Notes: generated from the letters alone by a model not told the origin. A stretch of 8,678 bases of DNA from an uncultured Allobaculum sp. (GCA_910577085.1 CAJTLE010000119.1:1-8678); one strand, 5' to 3'. Numbered from the stretch's first letter, positions 1 to 6,166 are shown. Translations and numbers: made by a program.

Positions 1-1
1 C

Positions 2-268
2 ATCAATGAGGAAACTGACTCTTCTGGAAAGAGCAGACGGATACATCAAAGAAACAGCAATTCGGCAATTCCTCCCCACCCAAACTGCATAGCAATTTGG
101 ATGGGGTATCCTTGCCTAACATATGAAGGAAAAGAAGAAGTAAGAGCAGTGTTTGCTGGCCGTTTATTGATCGAGTCAGACTGGTCAATTGAGAAAATCA
201 CCAGAATTGCTGAGCCTCCAGTTGATAAAGTCAGAAAACTGAAAGTAAAGCTCGAATCCAAGAGATAA
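2..268 (+). pseudogene. Left-truncated remnant with Rpn/PD-(D/E)XK-like tail, copy A
   Basis: The frame is open from the left edge to a TAA at 266-268, giving about 88 residues with no convincing start; the only in-frame ATG (101) lies inside a palindromic repeat and has no ribosome binding site. The last 40 residues include the run LLIESDWSIEKI, a short helical tail also found, 94% identical in DNA, in the ORF at 320-610. Tails of the form 'A..LL..G.SIE.IA..TGL..EE...L' end many Rpn/PD-(D/E)XK family putative transposases; the resemblance here is by eye. No nuclease core is visible inside the window. The 33-bp palindrome at 74-106 interrupts the frame upstream of the tail, which supports a decayed gene rather than a working one. 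Whether an intact N-terminus lies left of the window cannot be seen. Confidence 0.4.
74..106. repeat. 33-bp palindromic dispersed repeat, left copy
   Basis: Arms of 15 bp, CCCCACCCAAACTGC (74-88) and GCAATTTGGATGGGG (92-106), flank a 3-nt loop ATA. On the plus strand two C/A pairs are mismatched; on the minus strand the same positions become G-U wobbles, so a minus-strand RNA would pair along all 15 positions. The same arms recur at 8560-8592 with a different loop. No T-tract follows on either strand, so it is not a standard intrinsic terminator. It could be a REP/MITE-like palindromic element. Confidence 0.75.
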
Positions 269-319
269 ATTCAAGAAGACAGAAGTCCAGTTGTTATTGG
301 ATCTGGCAAGCGAGTCGTT

Positions 320-610
320 TTGATTGATGCGCTTACCATGGCTGCAGATCAGGCAGATATGAATTGTCATCCAGCCAGGACTGGACTGAAGCCGAAAGAG
401 GCAGAGGAAATCCAAATGACGTGCAAAATTATTGAAGAAGTAAAAGAAGAAGAAAGAGCAGAGTTTGCTGGCTGTTTATTGATTGAGTCAGACTGGTCAA
501 TTGAGAAAATCGCCAGAATTGCTAATTTTCCCGTTGAAGAGGTCCAGCAATTACAATCCGCACAGATCGCTTCAACAGGCAATCACCCTGCTGAAGCTGC
601 TGATCAATAA
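320..610 (+). CDS. Small protein with Rpn/PD-(D/E)XK-like C-terminal tail, copy B (possible remnant)
   Basis: The 96-residue reading frame needs a TTG start at 320; in-frame ATGs at 338 and 359 are alternatives, and none has a clear ribosome binding site. The frame is in fact open from 269, directly after the stop of copy A and in the same frame. Residues about 40-78 form a charged, probably helical stretch (EEVKEEERAEF) followed by LLIESDWSIEKIARIA and VEEVQQL, which resembles the tail of Rpn/PD-(D/E)XK family transposase-nucleases. The nuclease core is absent. The tail repeats copy A at a 312-bp offset, so this is best read as half of a duplicated, decaying gene; a short functional peptide is possible. 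It converges on plsY and shares the terminator at 674-716. Confidence 0.35.
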   Translation: MIDALTMAADQADMNCHPARTGLKPKEAEEIQMTCKIIEEVKEEERAEFAGCLLIESDWSIEKIARIANFPVEEVQQLQSAQIASTGNHPAEAADQ

Positions 611-673
611 AAGACTTCGGCAAGGAAGGTATTTAAAACGATTTGTATTTATTCATAATGGTTTTGGTTTATC

Positions 674-716
674 AAAAAAATGGCAGGTCTGCTAGTGAGC
701 AGCCTGCCGTTTTTTT
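674..716. terminator. Bidirectional intrinsic terminator between copy B and plsY
   Basis: The stem GGCAGG-T-CTGCT (682-693) pairs with AGCAG-CCTGCC (698-708) around the loop AGTG, with one bulged T. On the plus strand it is followed by seven T (710-716). On the minus strand it is followed by seven T, seen as A at 674-680. It can therefore end transcription from both converging genes. The plsY stop codon (692-694) lies inside the hairpin. Confidence 0.85.
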
Positions 717-1444
717 GAAGTCTGAGCTTTTTCGATCTGTTTTTGGAGAGTGGATGGTTCTTCCACTGTATCAATTTCAATGATTTCTGAATCTGTGCAA
801 ACCGGAGCATCCATCTTGGTTTCCAGAGCTTTCTGGGAAGTGGAAGCCAGTTTTCTGGAAGAAAGAGCCGCTTCGTTGACTTTGCCATCGACCAGTTTGT
901 TTGGCCGCAGGTTCAGATACGCTTCCAGGCCGCCCATTAATAAAGAAGGAATGAGGGAAGCCCAGGAAAACTGGAATAGCGCAATCAGTACACAGAAAAC
1001 TGTTGGAATGACAGCGGCAGCGACTTTCACTCCCTTTTTGAGAAGCAGGGCAATGCCGCCGCAGGCCAAAGCGATAATTCCGTAAATTGGGGCAAACAGA
1101 ATATAGGCCGAGCAGAGAACCGCAACGCCCTTGCCGCCTTCAAAATGGTGCCAGAATGGAAAACAATGGCCAAGCATGACCCCGGCACCCGCATACAGAG
1201 CAGCCAGGGCTCCCTGCGCTGGAAACAGCCATCGACAAAGGACAACCGCAAGAATAGTCTTGAGAATATCACCGCCAAGAACCAGAGCGGCTGGTACTTT
1301 TCCTAAAACATGGAGCGTGTTGGTCATGCCCGGGTTGCCGGATCCATGTTCAAACAGGCTCTTCTTGTGCATCCGGCCAACCATTTCAGCAGTGATGAAG
1401 TTGCCAAACAGGTACCCAATGCACACGCAATACAATAAATCCAT
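692..1444 (-). CDS. plsY: Glycerol-3-phosphate acyltransferase PlsY
   Basis: PlsY is a multi-pass membrane enzyme that moves an acyl group from acyl-phosphate to glycerol-3-phosphate, making lysophosphatidate, the first step of phospholipid synthesis in most Gram-positive bacteria. Motif 1 is at residues 35-49 (SGNPGMTNTLHVLGK), the phosphate-binding type loop. Motif 2 at 92-108 contains GHCFPFW and GGKGVA. The third motif is weak: NLRPNKLVDGKVNE at 178-191 stands where family members usually show a form like HRxNxxRLxxGxE. Several hydrophobic segments span residues 1-170. I chose the ATG at 1444 because AAAGGG sits 9 nt upstream; the GTG at 1462 has no such site. The protein is 250 residues, and the last 55-60 form a hydrophilic charged tail beyond the usual roughly 200-residue core. 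The gene appears to be monocistronic. The family call is secure; activity depends on the divergent motif 3. Confidence 0.9.
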   Translation of the reverse strand: MDLLYCVCIGYLFGNFITAEMVGRMHKKSLFEHGSGNPGMTNTLHVLGKVPAALVLGGDILKTILAVVLCRWLFPAQGALAALYAGAGVMLGHCFPFWHHFEGGKGVAVLCSAYILFAPIYGIIALACGGIALLLKKGVKVAAAVIPTVFCVLIALFQFSWASLIPSLLMGGLEAYLNLRPNKLVDGKVNEAALSSRKLASTSQKALETKMDAPVCTDSEIIEIDTVEEPSTLQKQIEKAQTSKKRQAAH

Positions 1445-1453
1445 AAAACGAAT

Positions 1454-1459
1454 CCCTTT
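1454..1459 (-). promoter_or_regulatory. plsY ribosome binding site (fixes start at 1444)
   Basis: AAAGGG on the minus strand lies 9 nt before the ATG at 1444 and inside the longer GTG-initiated frame, favouring the shorter protein. Confidence 0.6.
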
Positions 1460-1779
1460 CACTTTTTTTGCTTGTCAGATACTTTGAGGCTTGCTAGGCC
1501 ATATGACAAGAAGGAATGGTCAACAGAGTCCTTTCCTTTGAAAATCATATCCTTCACGGATACTTTTTGCTCGAAATGACCTTCGAAAGCCGAAAAAAAG
1601 AAATCGGAAATGAGGGGAAATAGAAATAGAAGGTGCTGAATGCGGATAATCGATTGCTTTAGAAAAAGAAAACAGTCTGTTGAAACAGACACAGCATGGC
1701 AGACAGGATCAAGCGGTGGAACAGAGCGGTGGAAGAATAAATAAATATAGGTAGAACATAAAACGAGCGAGCAGAAAAA
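1460..1779. other. Intergenic region upstream of plsY
   Basis: This 320-bp stretch has no supportable gene. A frame on the minus strand (1459-1692) needs a GTG start, has no ribosome binding site and encodes no recognisable motif. A small hairpin, GTCTGT-TGAA-ACAGAC (1675-1690), is followed on the minus strand by a T-rich run (TGTTTTCTTTTT) and could be a weak terminator. A minus-strand TTGACC (1518-1523) could be a -35 box for plsY, but no good -10 box lies at the right distance. Confidence 0.4.
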
Positions 1780-1809
1780 AGGCTTTCGAATGCAGCGATT
1801 CGAAAGCCT
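1775..1809 (-). terminator. Intrinsic terminator of the PAP2 gene
   Basis: A perfect 12-bp stem, AGGCTTTCGAAT (1780-1791) with ATTCGAAAGCCT (1798-1809), encloses a 6-nt loop. On the minus strand it runs directly into T residues (A at 1775-1780 on the plus strand). It lies about 80 nt past the PAP2 stop codon. The plus-strand side has only TTTT after GA, so minus orientation is favoured. Confidence 0.85.
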
Positions 1810-1889
1810 GATTTTCTATATGGTTTGAAACAAAGTTTTAAATGGATCGAAAAGTTACGAGAGTAAAAGAAGGAAGAGCTGAACTCTGC

Positions 1890-2897
1890 TTATTCGACAT
1901 CCTCATCTTCATCATCGTAATCTTTTTTTCTGCGACGGCGACGGGAAGGTTTTGGTCCTTCAATTGGTTCTTCTTCGAACTCATCTTCATATTCATCGTA
2001 GTCATCCTCGTCTTCGTCACCGAATTTCTTATGGATTCCACGCCAGCTTAAGCCAAAGCACCAGACACAGAGTGCAAAGAGTGTGTAGGTAATCAGGAAA
2101 GCAACGCTGACATCAGATAAGTAGTGAACACCAAGGAAAACACGGCTGATCGCTACAACAAGAACGACAACAGAAGAAAATGCCATTGCGAAGTTGACAC
2201 TGCCTTTTTGAGTGTAGACCGGAATCAGCGCCCATAAGAATAAGCAGGTGATGGATTGCGTATGTCCGGATGGGAAGGAGCGGAAATAGTCATGATCCTG
2301 AGCATAGAGTGCAGCAAACTGATTGATGACATCCCGATCCGGTTGATACCAGCGGGTAAATGGAATGTCCGGATTGTTTTCCAGTAAGAAGAAACGTGGA
2401 CGATACCAAATGCGTTTGAGAACCTGTACGGCAAGCATGCTTCCAACGCAGACAATCAACAGGATGATGATGCACTGGATCTTGTCATGATCCGAAGTGT
2501 TTCGCATCAAGACCGCGTACAGAACGCTGGGCAGAACACTGACAAGTAATCCGGTAATCCAGGCAACCAGCCAGTTCATGTCGATTTCTGTCATCAGGCT
2601 GTCGATCATATAGATCGGTCCGGCCAGCAGCATTCCAAAGCCTAAAATCCAGCCAAGCCACCAGGCGGAGCGATCCCGAAGGACATCAATCAACAGACAT
2701 CCAGCTGCTCCAATACCCCAGAAAGCGGGGACCGGACCAAAAGCCGCCAGGTATTTGGCCCATGATGCATCAGGCTGGTAGAGCAGCTGGTCTATTTTCA
2801 AGTCGAAAAAGGTTCCAAGTGCCAGCCCGGCTATCCCAAGCAGCAGTCCGCAGATCAGCCAGCTGCTGGAGATATATTTTCGTTCATCTGTATACAT
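1890..2897 (-). CDS. PAP2-family membrane phosphatase with charged C-terminal tail
   Basis: This is an integral membrane phosphatase of the PAP2 (phosphatidic acid phosphatase type 2) superfamily. Members remove phosphate from phosphatidate, phosphatidylglycerol-phosphate or undecaprenyl pyrophosphate at the membrane; the substrate cannot be told from sequence. The three catalytic motifs are present: KRIWYRPR at 161-168 (the usual final RP is RF here), PSGH at 209-212, and SR at 251-252 with H258 and D262 (SRxxxxxHxxxD), so the active site looks intact. About seven or eight hydrophobic segments span residues 11-285. After 290 comes an unusual tail: acidic (GDEDEDDYDEYEDEFEEE), then basic (SRRRRRKK), then acidic again. 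The start is uncertain: the ATG at 2897 gives 335 residues but lacks a clear ribosome binding site, while the longer frame (TTG at 2969, ATG at 2948) adds a non-membrane leader across a likely promoter. Confidence 0.88.
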   Translation of the reverse strand: MYTDERKYISSSWLICGLLLGIAGLALGTFFDLKIDQLLYQPDASWAKYLAAFGPVPAFWGIGAAGCLLIDVLRDRSAWWLGWILGFGMLLAGPIYMIDSLMTEIDMNWLVAWITGLLVSVLPSVLYAVLMRNTSDHDKIQCIIILLIVCVGSMLAVQVLKRIWYRPRFFLLENNPDIPFTRWYQPDRDVINQFAALYAQDHDYFRSFPSGHTQSITCLFLWALIPVYTQKGSVNFAMAFSSVVVLVVAISRVFLGVHYLSDVSVAFLITYTLFALCVWCFGLSWRGIHKKFGDEDEDDYDEYEDEFEEEPIEGPKPSRRRRRKKDYDDEDEDVE

Positions 2898-2951
2898 GAC
2901 TCTATGGTACCAAATTCTTAAGATCTGTATCCGACCAACTTGCAACATTGT

Positions 2952-3003
2952 TGAAAGATTACTATACAAATTTAATTTTTACGAGAATCCATCCAGGGAT
3001 GGA
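2952..3003 (-). promoter_or_regulatory. Possible promoter/operator region of the PAP2 gene
   Basis: On the minus strand a TATAGT hexamer follows an A/T-rich spacer about 60 bp before the ATG at 2897; no good -35 box is visible. Further upstream is a near-perfect palindrome, TCCATCC-AG-GGATGGA (2988-3003), which might bind a regulator. Both are weak calls. Confidence 0.25.
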
Positions 3004-3011
3004 GCCGGTAC

Positions 3012-3045
3012 CAAAAAAAGACCCTGGAGGTTTCCAGAGTCTTTT
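3012..3045 (-). terminator. Intrinsic terminator of the DJ-1/PfpI gene
   Basis: GACCCTGGA (3020-3028) pairs with TCCAGAGTC (3033-3041) around GGTT. The one C/A mismatch on the plus strand becomes a U-G wobble on the minus strand, which is followed by seven T (A at 3013-3019). Minus orientation is therefore favoured, about 75 nt past the DJ-1-like stop codon. A plus-strand run of four T (3042-3045) gives it weaker activity the other way. Confidence 0.8.
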
Positions 3046-3117
3046 AAGAATTCATCTTGTTGAGAATTGATTGATCTGCTTCCAGATGAGAGAAGAAATT
3101 TTAGCTGGAGCAGGGGA

Positions 3118-3669
3118 TTAGATCTTGTAGTATGTTTCCTTTTTCAGTTTGTCGGCTGTCTTTTTGTCGACCAGTTTTTCGATCAGATCAAATGCAAATT
3201 CAAAGGCACCGCCAACGGAAATACCGGAGACGAGATTGCCATCGACAACTGCATGTTTCTTTTCAAAATGTCCACCAAACGAATCTTCATTCATTTCTGG
3301 AACGCAGACATAGTTTTTGCCTTTATAGACGCCCAAAGAGCCAACTAAAGCACTGCCGGCGCAGATGGCACCCAGGATCTTTTCCGGGTTTTGCGCAAAG
3401 TGCTGGATTTCGTCTTCTACCAGTGGTGTCTTGCCCAGAATCTGTGCACCAGGTCCGCCTGGAATAATCAGAGCATCAGTGGTTTCAAAATCAAATCCAC
3501 GCAGTTCAATTGGTGTTTGAATGGTCAGGCCATTAACACCCGTAGCTTCTTTCTTGTTTTCTACATTGACCAGTTCTGCCAGAACGCCAGCGCGTTTGAG
3601 CAGATCAAAAGGAACAATGGTTTCGATTTCTTCGAAACCGTCCGCAACCAGGATTGCTGCTTTTTTCAT
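3118..3669 (-). CDS. DJ-1/PfpI family protein
   Basis: This is a small cytosolic protein of the DJ-1/ThiJ/PfpI superfamily, 183 residues, close to the length of human DJ-1. The N-terminal motif ADGFEEIE (9-16) supplies the conserved acidic residue (E16, equivalent to E18 of DJ-1). The nucleophile elbow is AICAG at 101-105 with Cys103. IIPGGPGA (68-75) is typical of the family. The histidine that some members use beside the cysteine (near H126 in DJ-1) is replaced: the sequence reads VCVPEMN at 121-127. This argues against a classical protease triad. Members have been assigned redox sensing, chaperone, glyoxalase or deglycase activity, and sequence alone does not choose among them. The ATG start is well supported by GAGGTG 7 nt upstream. 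It has its own terminator and appears monocistronic. Confidence 0.9.
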   Translation of the reverse strand: MKKAAILVADGFEEIETIVPFDLLKRAGVLAELVNVENKKEATGVNGLTIQTPIELRGFDFETTDALIIPGGPGAQILGKTPLVEDEIQHFAQNPEKILGAICAGSALVGSLGVYKGKNYVCVPEMNEDSFGGHFEKKHAVVDGNLVSGISVGGAFEFAFDLIEKLVDKKTADKLKKETYYKI

Positions 3670-3682
3670 GTGATATCACCTC
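3670..3682 (-). promoter_or_regulatory. DJ-1-like gene ribosome binding site overlapping a palindrome
   Basis: GAGGTG (3677-3682, minus strand) lies 7 nt before the ATG. It overlaps GTGATATCAC (3670-3679), a perfect 10-bp palindrome that touches the start codon. The palindrome could be chance or an operator. Confidence 0.5.
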
Positions 3683-3849
3683 ACGATCAGTGTAGGGAAA
3701 AATTTCCGAGATCGGATTGGATCTGACTCAATTTCTGCACTGAGCCATTCGACGGAAGTCCTGCCGCAAACCCAGCCTGAAAAAATATGCCGCGAATGAG
3801 GAAAACGGAGTGATCCATCAGAGGAAAGAACGGTGGTACTGGATTAAAG

Positions 3850-3882
3850 AAAAAAGCCGGTCCATCTAAATGGATGCCGGCT
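3850..3882 (-). terminator. Intrinsic terminator downstream of the GatZ-like gene
   Basis: AGCCGG-TCCAT (3855-3865) pairs with ATGGA-TG-CCGGCT (3870-3882), an 11-bp stem with a 2-nt bulge and a 4-nt loop. On the minus strand it runs into TTTTTT followed by CTTTAA. It lies about 210 nt past the GatZ-like stop codon. Confidence 0.75.
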
Positions 3883-4090
3883 CAAACGAGAGGTGCTGTG
3901 AGGAAAACAGATATGGAAAAAACGGGTATGGAAAGAGAAAGGGGAAAGACAGAACCTCCGGTTTGAATCAGGCAGGAAGAAGAGAAGAAGAGAAGAACAG
4001 GTGAAAAAGGTTCTTCCTGCATCATATTCGATGACCTGTAAAGGACAGGTCAGGGGATTGGCAAAGTAAAACGGTCAGCCAGAAATTAAC
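3883..4090 (-). other. Long structured 3' region of the GatZ-like gene
   Basis: No gene is visible between the GatZ-like stop and its terminator. The stretch holds an 8-bp stem, TGACCTGT (4032-4039) with ACAGGTCA (4045-4052) around AAAGG, and a perfect 10-bp inverted repeat, GCAGGAAGAA (3972-3981) with TTCTTCCTGC (4011-4020), 29 nt apart. Neither is followed by a T-tract. The loop carries a purine repeat (GAAGAAGA twice plus GAAGAA, 3976-3997); the minus-strand transcript would be pyrimidine-rich here. Confidence 0.5.
3972..4020. repeat. 10-bp inverted repeat enclosing an 8-nt purine tandem repeat
   Basis: GCAGGAAGAA and TTCTTCCTGC are exact complements. The left arm overlaps a GAAGAAGA tandem repeat of about 2.75 units (3976-3997). 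Confidence 0.6.
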
Positions 4091-5407
4091 TTAGAGCTCG
4101 TTCTGGTGAGTTGCGTAGCCATATTCAGCCAGGGTATGGCGGACACGATCTTTAACCAACGCTTCTGGATCATTTTCCAGTTTGCCTTCACGTACTTTGG
4201 TGTACTGCTCTGGCATGAACTGGGAAAGAACCGCCAGGTTGATGCCTTCACTTCGCAAATTAGCAAAGAGTTTTTCCATGGCTTTCTGGACTTTTTCGTT
4301 TGGCATGTAGTAGCGGGAACGATCAGAGAAGGAGAATTTCCGCTTGAACCAGAGTTCATCCGGTGTTCCATGATAGTGCTTGGCCCAGTTTTTCGGATCT
4401 TCAAGCATGGCTTCTTCCAGAACATCAATAAAGTGACTGGTCTGATCTTCACGGCCATGGAACATCATCTGTTCCATATAGGCCAGCGCAAACAGAGCTT
4501 CACGGGCTGCATACGTCAGTCCAGGTCCCACTTTCAGAATGCCGACGCCATCTTCAACAAGCTCACGCAGTTTGTATTTGGTCTGGTAGTCAGTGGAGTG
4601 ACCTTCAAAAACGAGGTTGTCAAAATCTTTGATGCTTGCCATCAGATCTTTGGCTTTTTCGCGGTCATATTCGGTGCAGCCAGCATCTTTTTCTTCAACA
4701 CCAGGCTGAACAACAACACCAATGACATCTTTCCAGGTTTCTTCAAGGCCATGGTCTTTAAAGGCTTTCTCAAAGGTGGCTACAGTGTTTTTGAAATCTT
4801 CGACACGCGTTACCTGCATGCCGGAATTATCTCCAGTTGCCCCACCTGGAATTGGAACTTCGGATCCAACAATATAGACAGGACGAACGGCATTCGGATC
4901 TTCTTTTAACAGTTCCTGATAGGCGTCTTCGCAGACTCTGGCCAGTTCAGCCCCACGGCGGGCAATGGTTTCATCGCTCAGGCGGACGTTGGGGTCATCG
5001 TCAGCTACTTTCATGCTTGTATCAATATGAATTTTGGTAAAACCGGCTTTGACATAGTCATGGACGAGTTGTCTGGCATAGGCCATGGCTTCTTTTTCTG
5101 GCAGGTTGGTTACGGTTAATGGACCTAAATGGTCGCCGCCTAAATAGATCTTGGCCGGATCGGTACCGATCTGAGTGGCTTTTTCAAGGACGAAGGCTTT
5201 GAAATCAGCTGGAGTCATTCCGGAGTAGCCGCCATTCTGATCTACCTGGTTGGCAGTGGATTCAATGAGGCAGACTTCGTTGTCGTCGCGGCTTTTTTCC
5301 AGGACAGCTTCAATGACAAATGGATTGGAAGAACAGGCGGAACAGATTCCGACGGGCTGGCCGGCTTTCTGCTTTTTTACAATGTTTTTTAAGGTGTTTT
5401 CGGGCAT
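4091..5407 (-). CDS. GatZ/KbaZ-like D-tagatose-bisphosphate aldolase non-catalytic subunit family protein
   Basis: The 438-residue protein belongs to the GatZ/KbaZ family (E. coli members are about 420-426 residues). In E. coli these subunits are needed for full activity and stability of the class II tagatose-1,6-bisphosphate aldolases GatY/KbaY in galactitol or N-acetylgalactosamine catabolism; some relatives act as sugar or sugar-phosphate 4-epimerases. Visible family motifs are GICSACSSNPFVIEA (20-34), IESTANQVDQNGGYSGM (48-64), GGDHLGP (90-96), HIDTSM (127-132), GSEVPIPGG (181-189), FEGHSTDYQ (267-275), LKVGPGLTYAAREALFAL (291-308) and FSFSDRSRYYMP (358-369), so the barrel is complete. 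No gatY/kbaY, PTS, kinase or isomerase gene lies beside it, so the protein may act alone or with a distant partner. The start is strongly supported by AGGAGG 8 nt upstream. It is cytosolic and monocistronic. Confidence 0.92.
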   Translation of the reverse strand: MPENTLKNIVKKQKAGQPVGICSACSSNPFVIEAVLEKSRDDNEVCLIESTANQVDQNGGYSGMTPADFKAFVLEKATQIGTDPAKIYLGGDHLGPLTVTNLPEKEAMAYARQLVHDYVKAGFTKIHIDTSMKVADDDPNVRLSDETIARRGAELARVCEDAYQELLKEDPNAVRPVYIVGSEVPIPGGATGDNSGMQVTRVEDFKNTVATFEKAFKDHGLEETWKDVIGVVVQPGVEEKDAGCTEYDREKAKDLMASIKDFDNLVFEGHSTDYQTKYKLRELVEDGVGILKVGPGLTYAAREALFALAYMEQMMFHGREDQTSHFIDVLEEAMLEDPKNWAKHYHGTPDELWFKRKFSFSDRSRYYMPNEKVQKAMEKLFANLRSEGINLAVLSQFMPEQYTKVREGKLENDPEALVKDRVRHTLAEYGYATHQNEL

Positions 5408-5414
5408 TGTTTTT

Positions 5415-5422
5415 CCCTCCTC
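5415..5422 (-). promoter_or_regulatory. Strong ribosome binding site of the GatZ-like gene
   Basis: GAGGAGGG on the minus strand, with AGGAGG ending 8 nt before the ATG at 5407, is the best match to the anti-Shine-Dalgarno sequence in the window. Confidence 0.8.
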
Positions 5423-5461
5423 AACAGTATTGTAATCAATCAGATCCTAATTAATTTGCAC

Positions 5462-5490
5462 ATATTAGTAATCTTGAATAGCATAATCAA
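5462..5490 (-). promoter_or_regulatory. Candidate sigma-A promoter of the GatZ-like gene
   Basis: On the minus strand TTGATT (5485-5490) and TAATAT (5462-5467) are 17 bp apart, each matching 4 of 6 consensus bases, in an A/T-rich stretch 55 bp before the start codon. A second possible -10 box, TACAAT (5429-5434), lacks a partner. No clear catabolite-repression (cre) site was found. Confidence 0.4.
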
Positions 5491-6126
5491 CAAAAAAGAT
5501 AAAAACTTCAAAAATCCTGTGGGATCTCTGCAAGAACAAATGGGTGTCATCGATTGAAGGATTGAAAGACGCAGATGTGAGAGGGACAGGCAGAGATCGG
5601 GATTCGATATCGCAATTCAAAATGAGCTCTGAAGTATGAACGGGGAAGAGAGTCCAAGAGTGCTCCTCCTTGAGCTGGAATGGCTTTTTCTAAAGAGGAC
5701 GCTAATATCAGAATAAGCATGAGATTAAGGAAAAGGGCGGGGTCTGGAAACTGTTCTGCAAAGGGGATTCCCTAAAAACTACAGGGGGAAATCAGGGAAA
5801 AAAGGCTCGGTTTTTCAAAGATGGAAGGGCCCTTCTGGGAGGAAAAAAGTCAGAAGAAAAGCTGGATGGCGGACAATCTGGCTGCCATCAAAGACAATTC
5901 AGCGATTAAAACCATTTCTTGTCATCAGGAAAAACGGATGAAGTCTGATCCAGAAAAGAGATGATCAGGTAAAGAAATATAGAACAGAAAAGACAGTCTG
6001 TTTTATAGAATGTCTGAAAAGGGGTGTTTTTTACAGTCGGCAGGGAAAATTGGATCCAGCAGATGAATTCTTGCCATTGGCAGATCTGGATTGAAAAAGA
6101 GAAGAATCTTCAAAGTCTGTTTCTAT
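5491..6126. other. Gene-free intergenic stretch between divergent genes
   Basis: No frame on either strand stays open with a usable start here; the longest candidate on the plus strand (ATG 5680 to TAA 5775, 31 codons) has no ribosome binding site. Parts of the plus strand are purine-rich. Short inverted repeats occur: GATGGC (5865-5870) with GCCATC (5884-5889), CTGATC (5945-5950) with GATCAG (5963-5968), and TGCCA-T-TGGCA (6072-6082). None has a T-tract in the right place. It may hold regulatory DNA, a small RNA or a decayed gene; nothing decides which. Confidence 0.4.
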
Positions 6127-6156
6127 GTATATTCCTGTTTTCGTATATTCCTGTTT
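6127..6156 (+). repeat. Two 14-bp direct repeats upstream of a -10 box
   Basis: GTATATTCCTGTTT occurs exactly at 6127-6140 and 6143-6156, a 16-bp period. The second copy ends 4 bp before TATAAT (6161-6166), so a protein bound here would cover the -35 region. Confidence 0.7.
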
Positions 6157-6160
6157 CCCA

Positions 6161-6166
6161 TATAAT
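6161..6166 (+). promoter_or_regulatory. Candidate -10 box for the transporter operon
   Basis: TATAAT is a perfect -10 hexamer in the gap before the transporter, leaving a leader of about 180 nt. The spacing position for a -35 box (about 6138-6143) reads TTTTCG, a poor match, which would suit an activator-dependent promoter using the direct repeats just upstream. Confidence 0.35.

Noticed and set aside
74..106. 33-bp palindrome as an intrinsic terminator
   Set aside because: Neither strand has a T-tract after the stem, in either copy.
1459..1692. 77-residue minus-strand frame upstream of plsY
   Set aside because: It needs a GTG start, has no ribosome binding site, shows no domain, overlaps the plsY ribosome binding site and spans a likely terminator-like hairpin.
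2898..2969. Longer N-terminus of the PAP2 protein from TTG 2969
   Set aside because: It crosses a likely -10 box and has no ribosome binding site; the core starts well after the ATG at 2897.
4106..4909. 267-residue plus-strand frame
   Set aside because: It is the antisense of the GatZ-like gene, which has all family motifs and a strong ribosome binding site.
5680..5775. 31-codon plus-strand ORF in the large gap
   Set aside because: No ribosome binding site, no recognisable motif, and a short length expected by chance.
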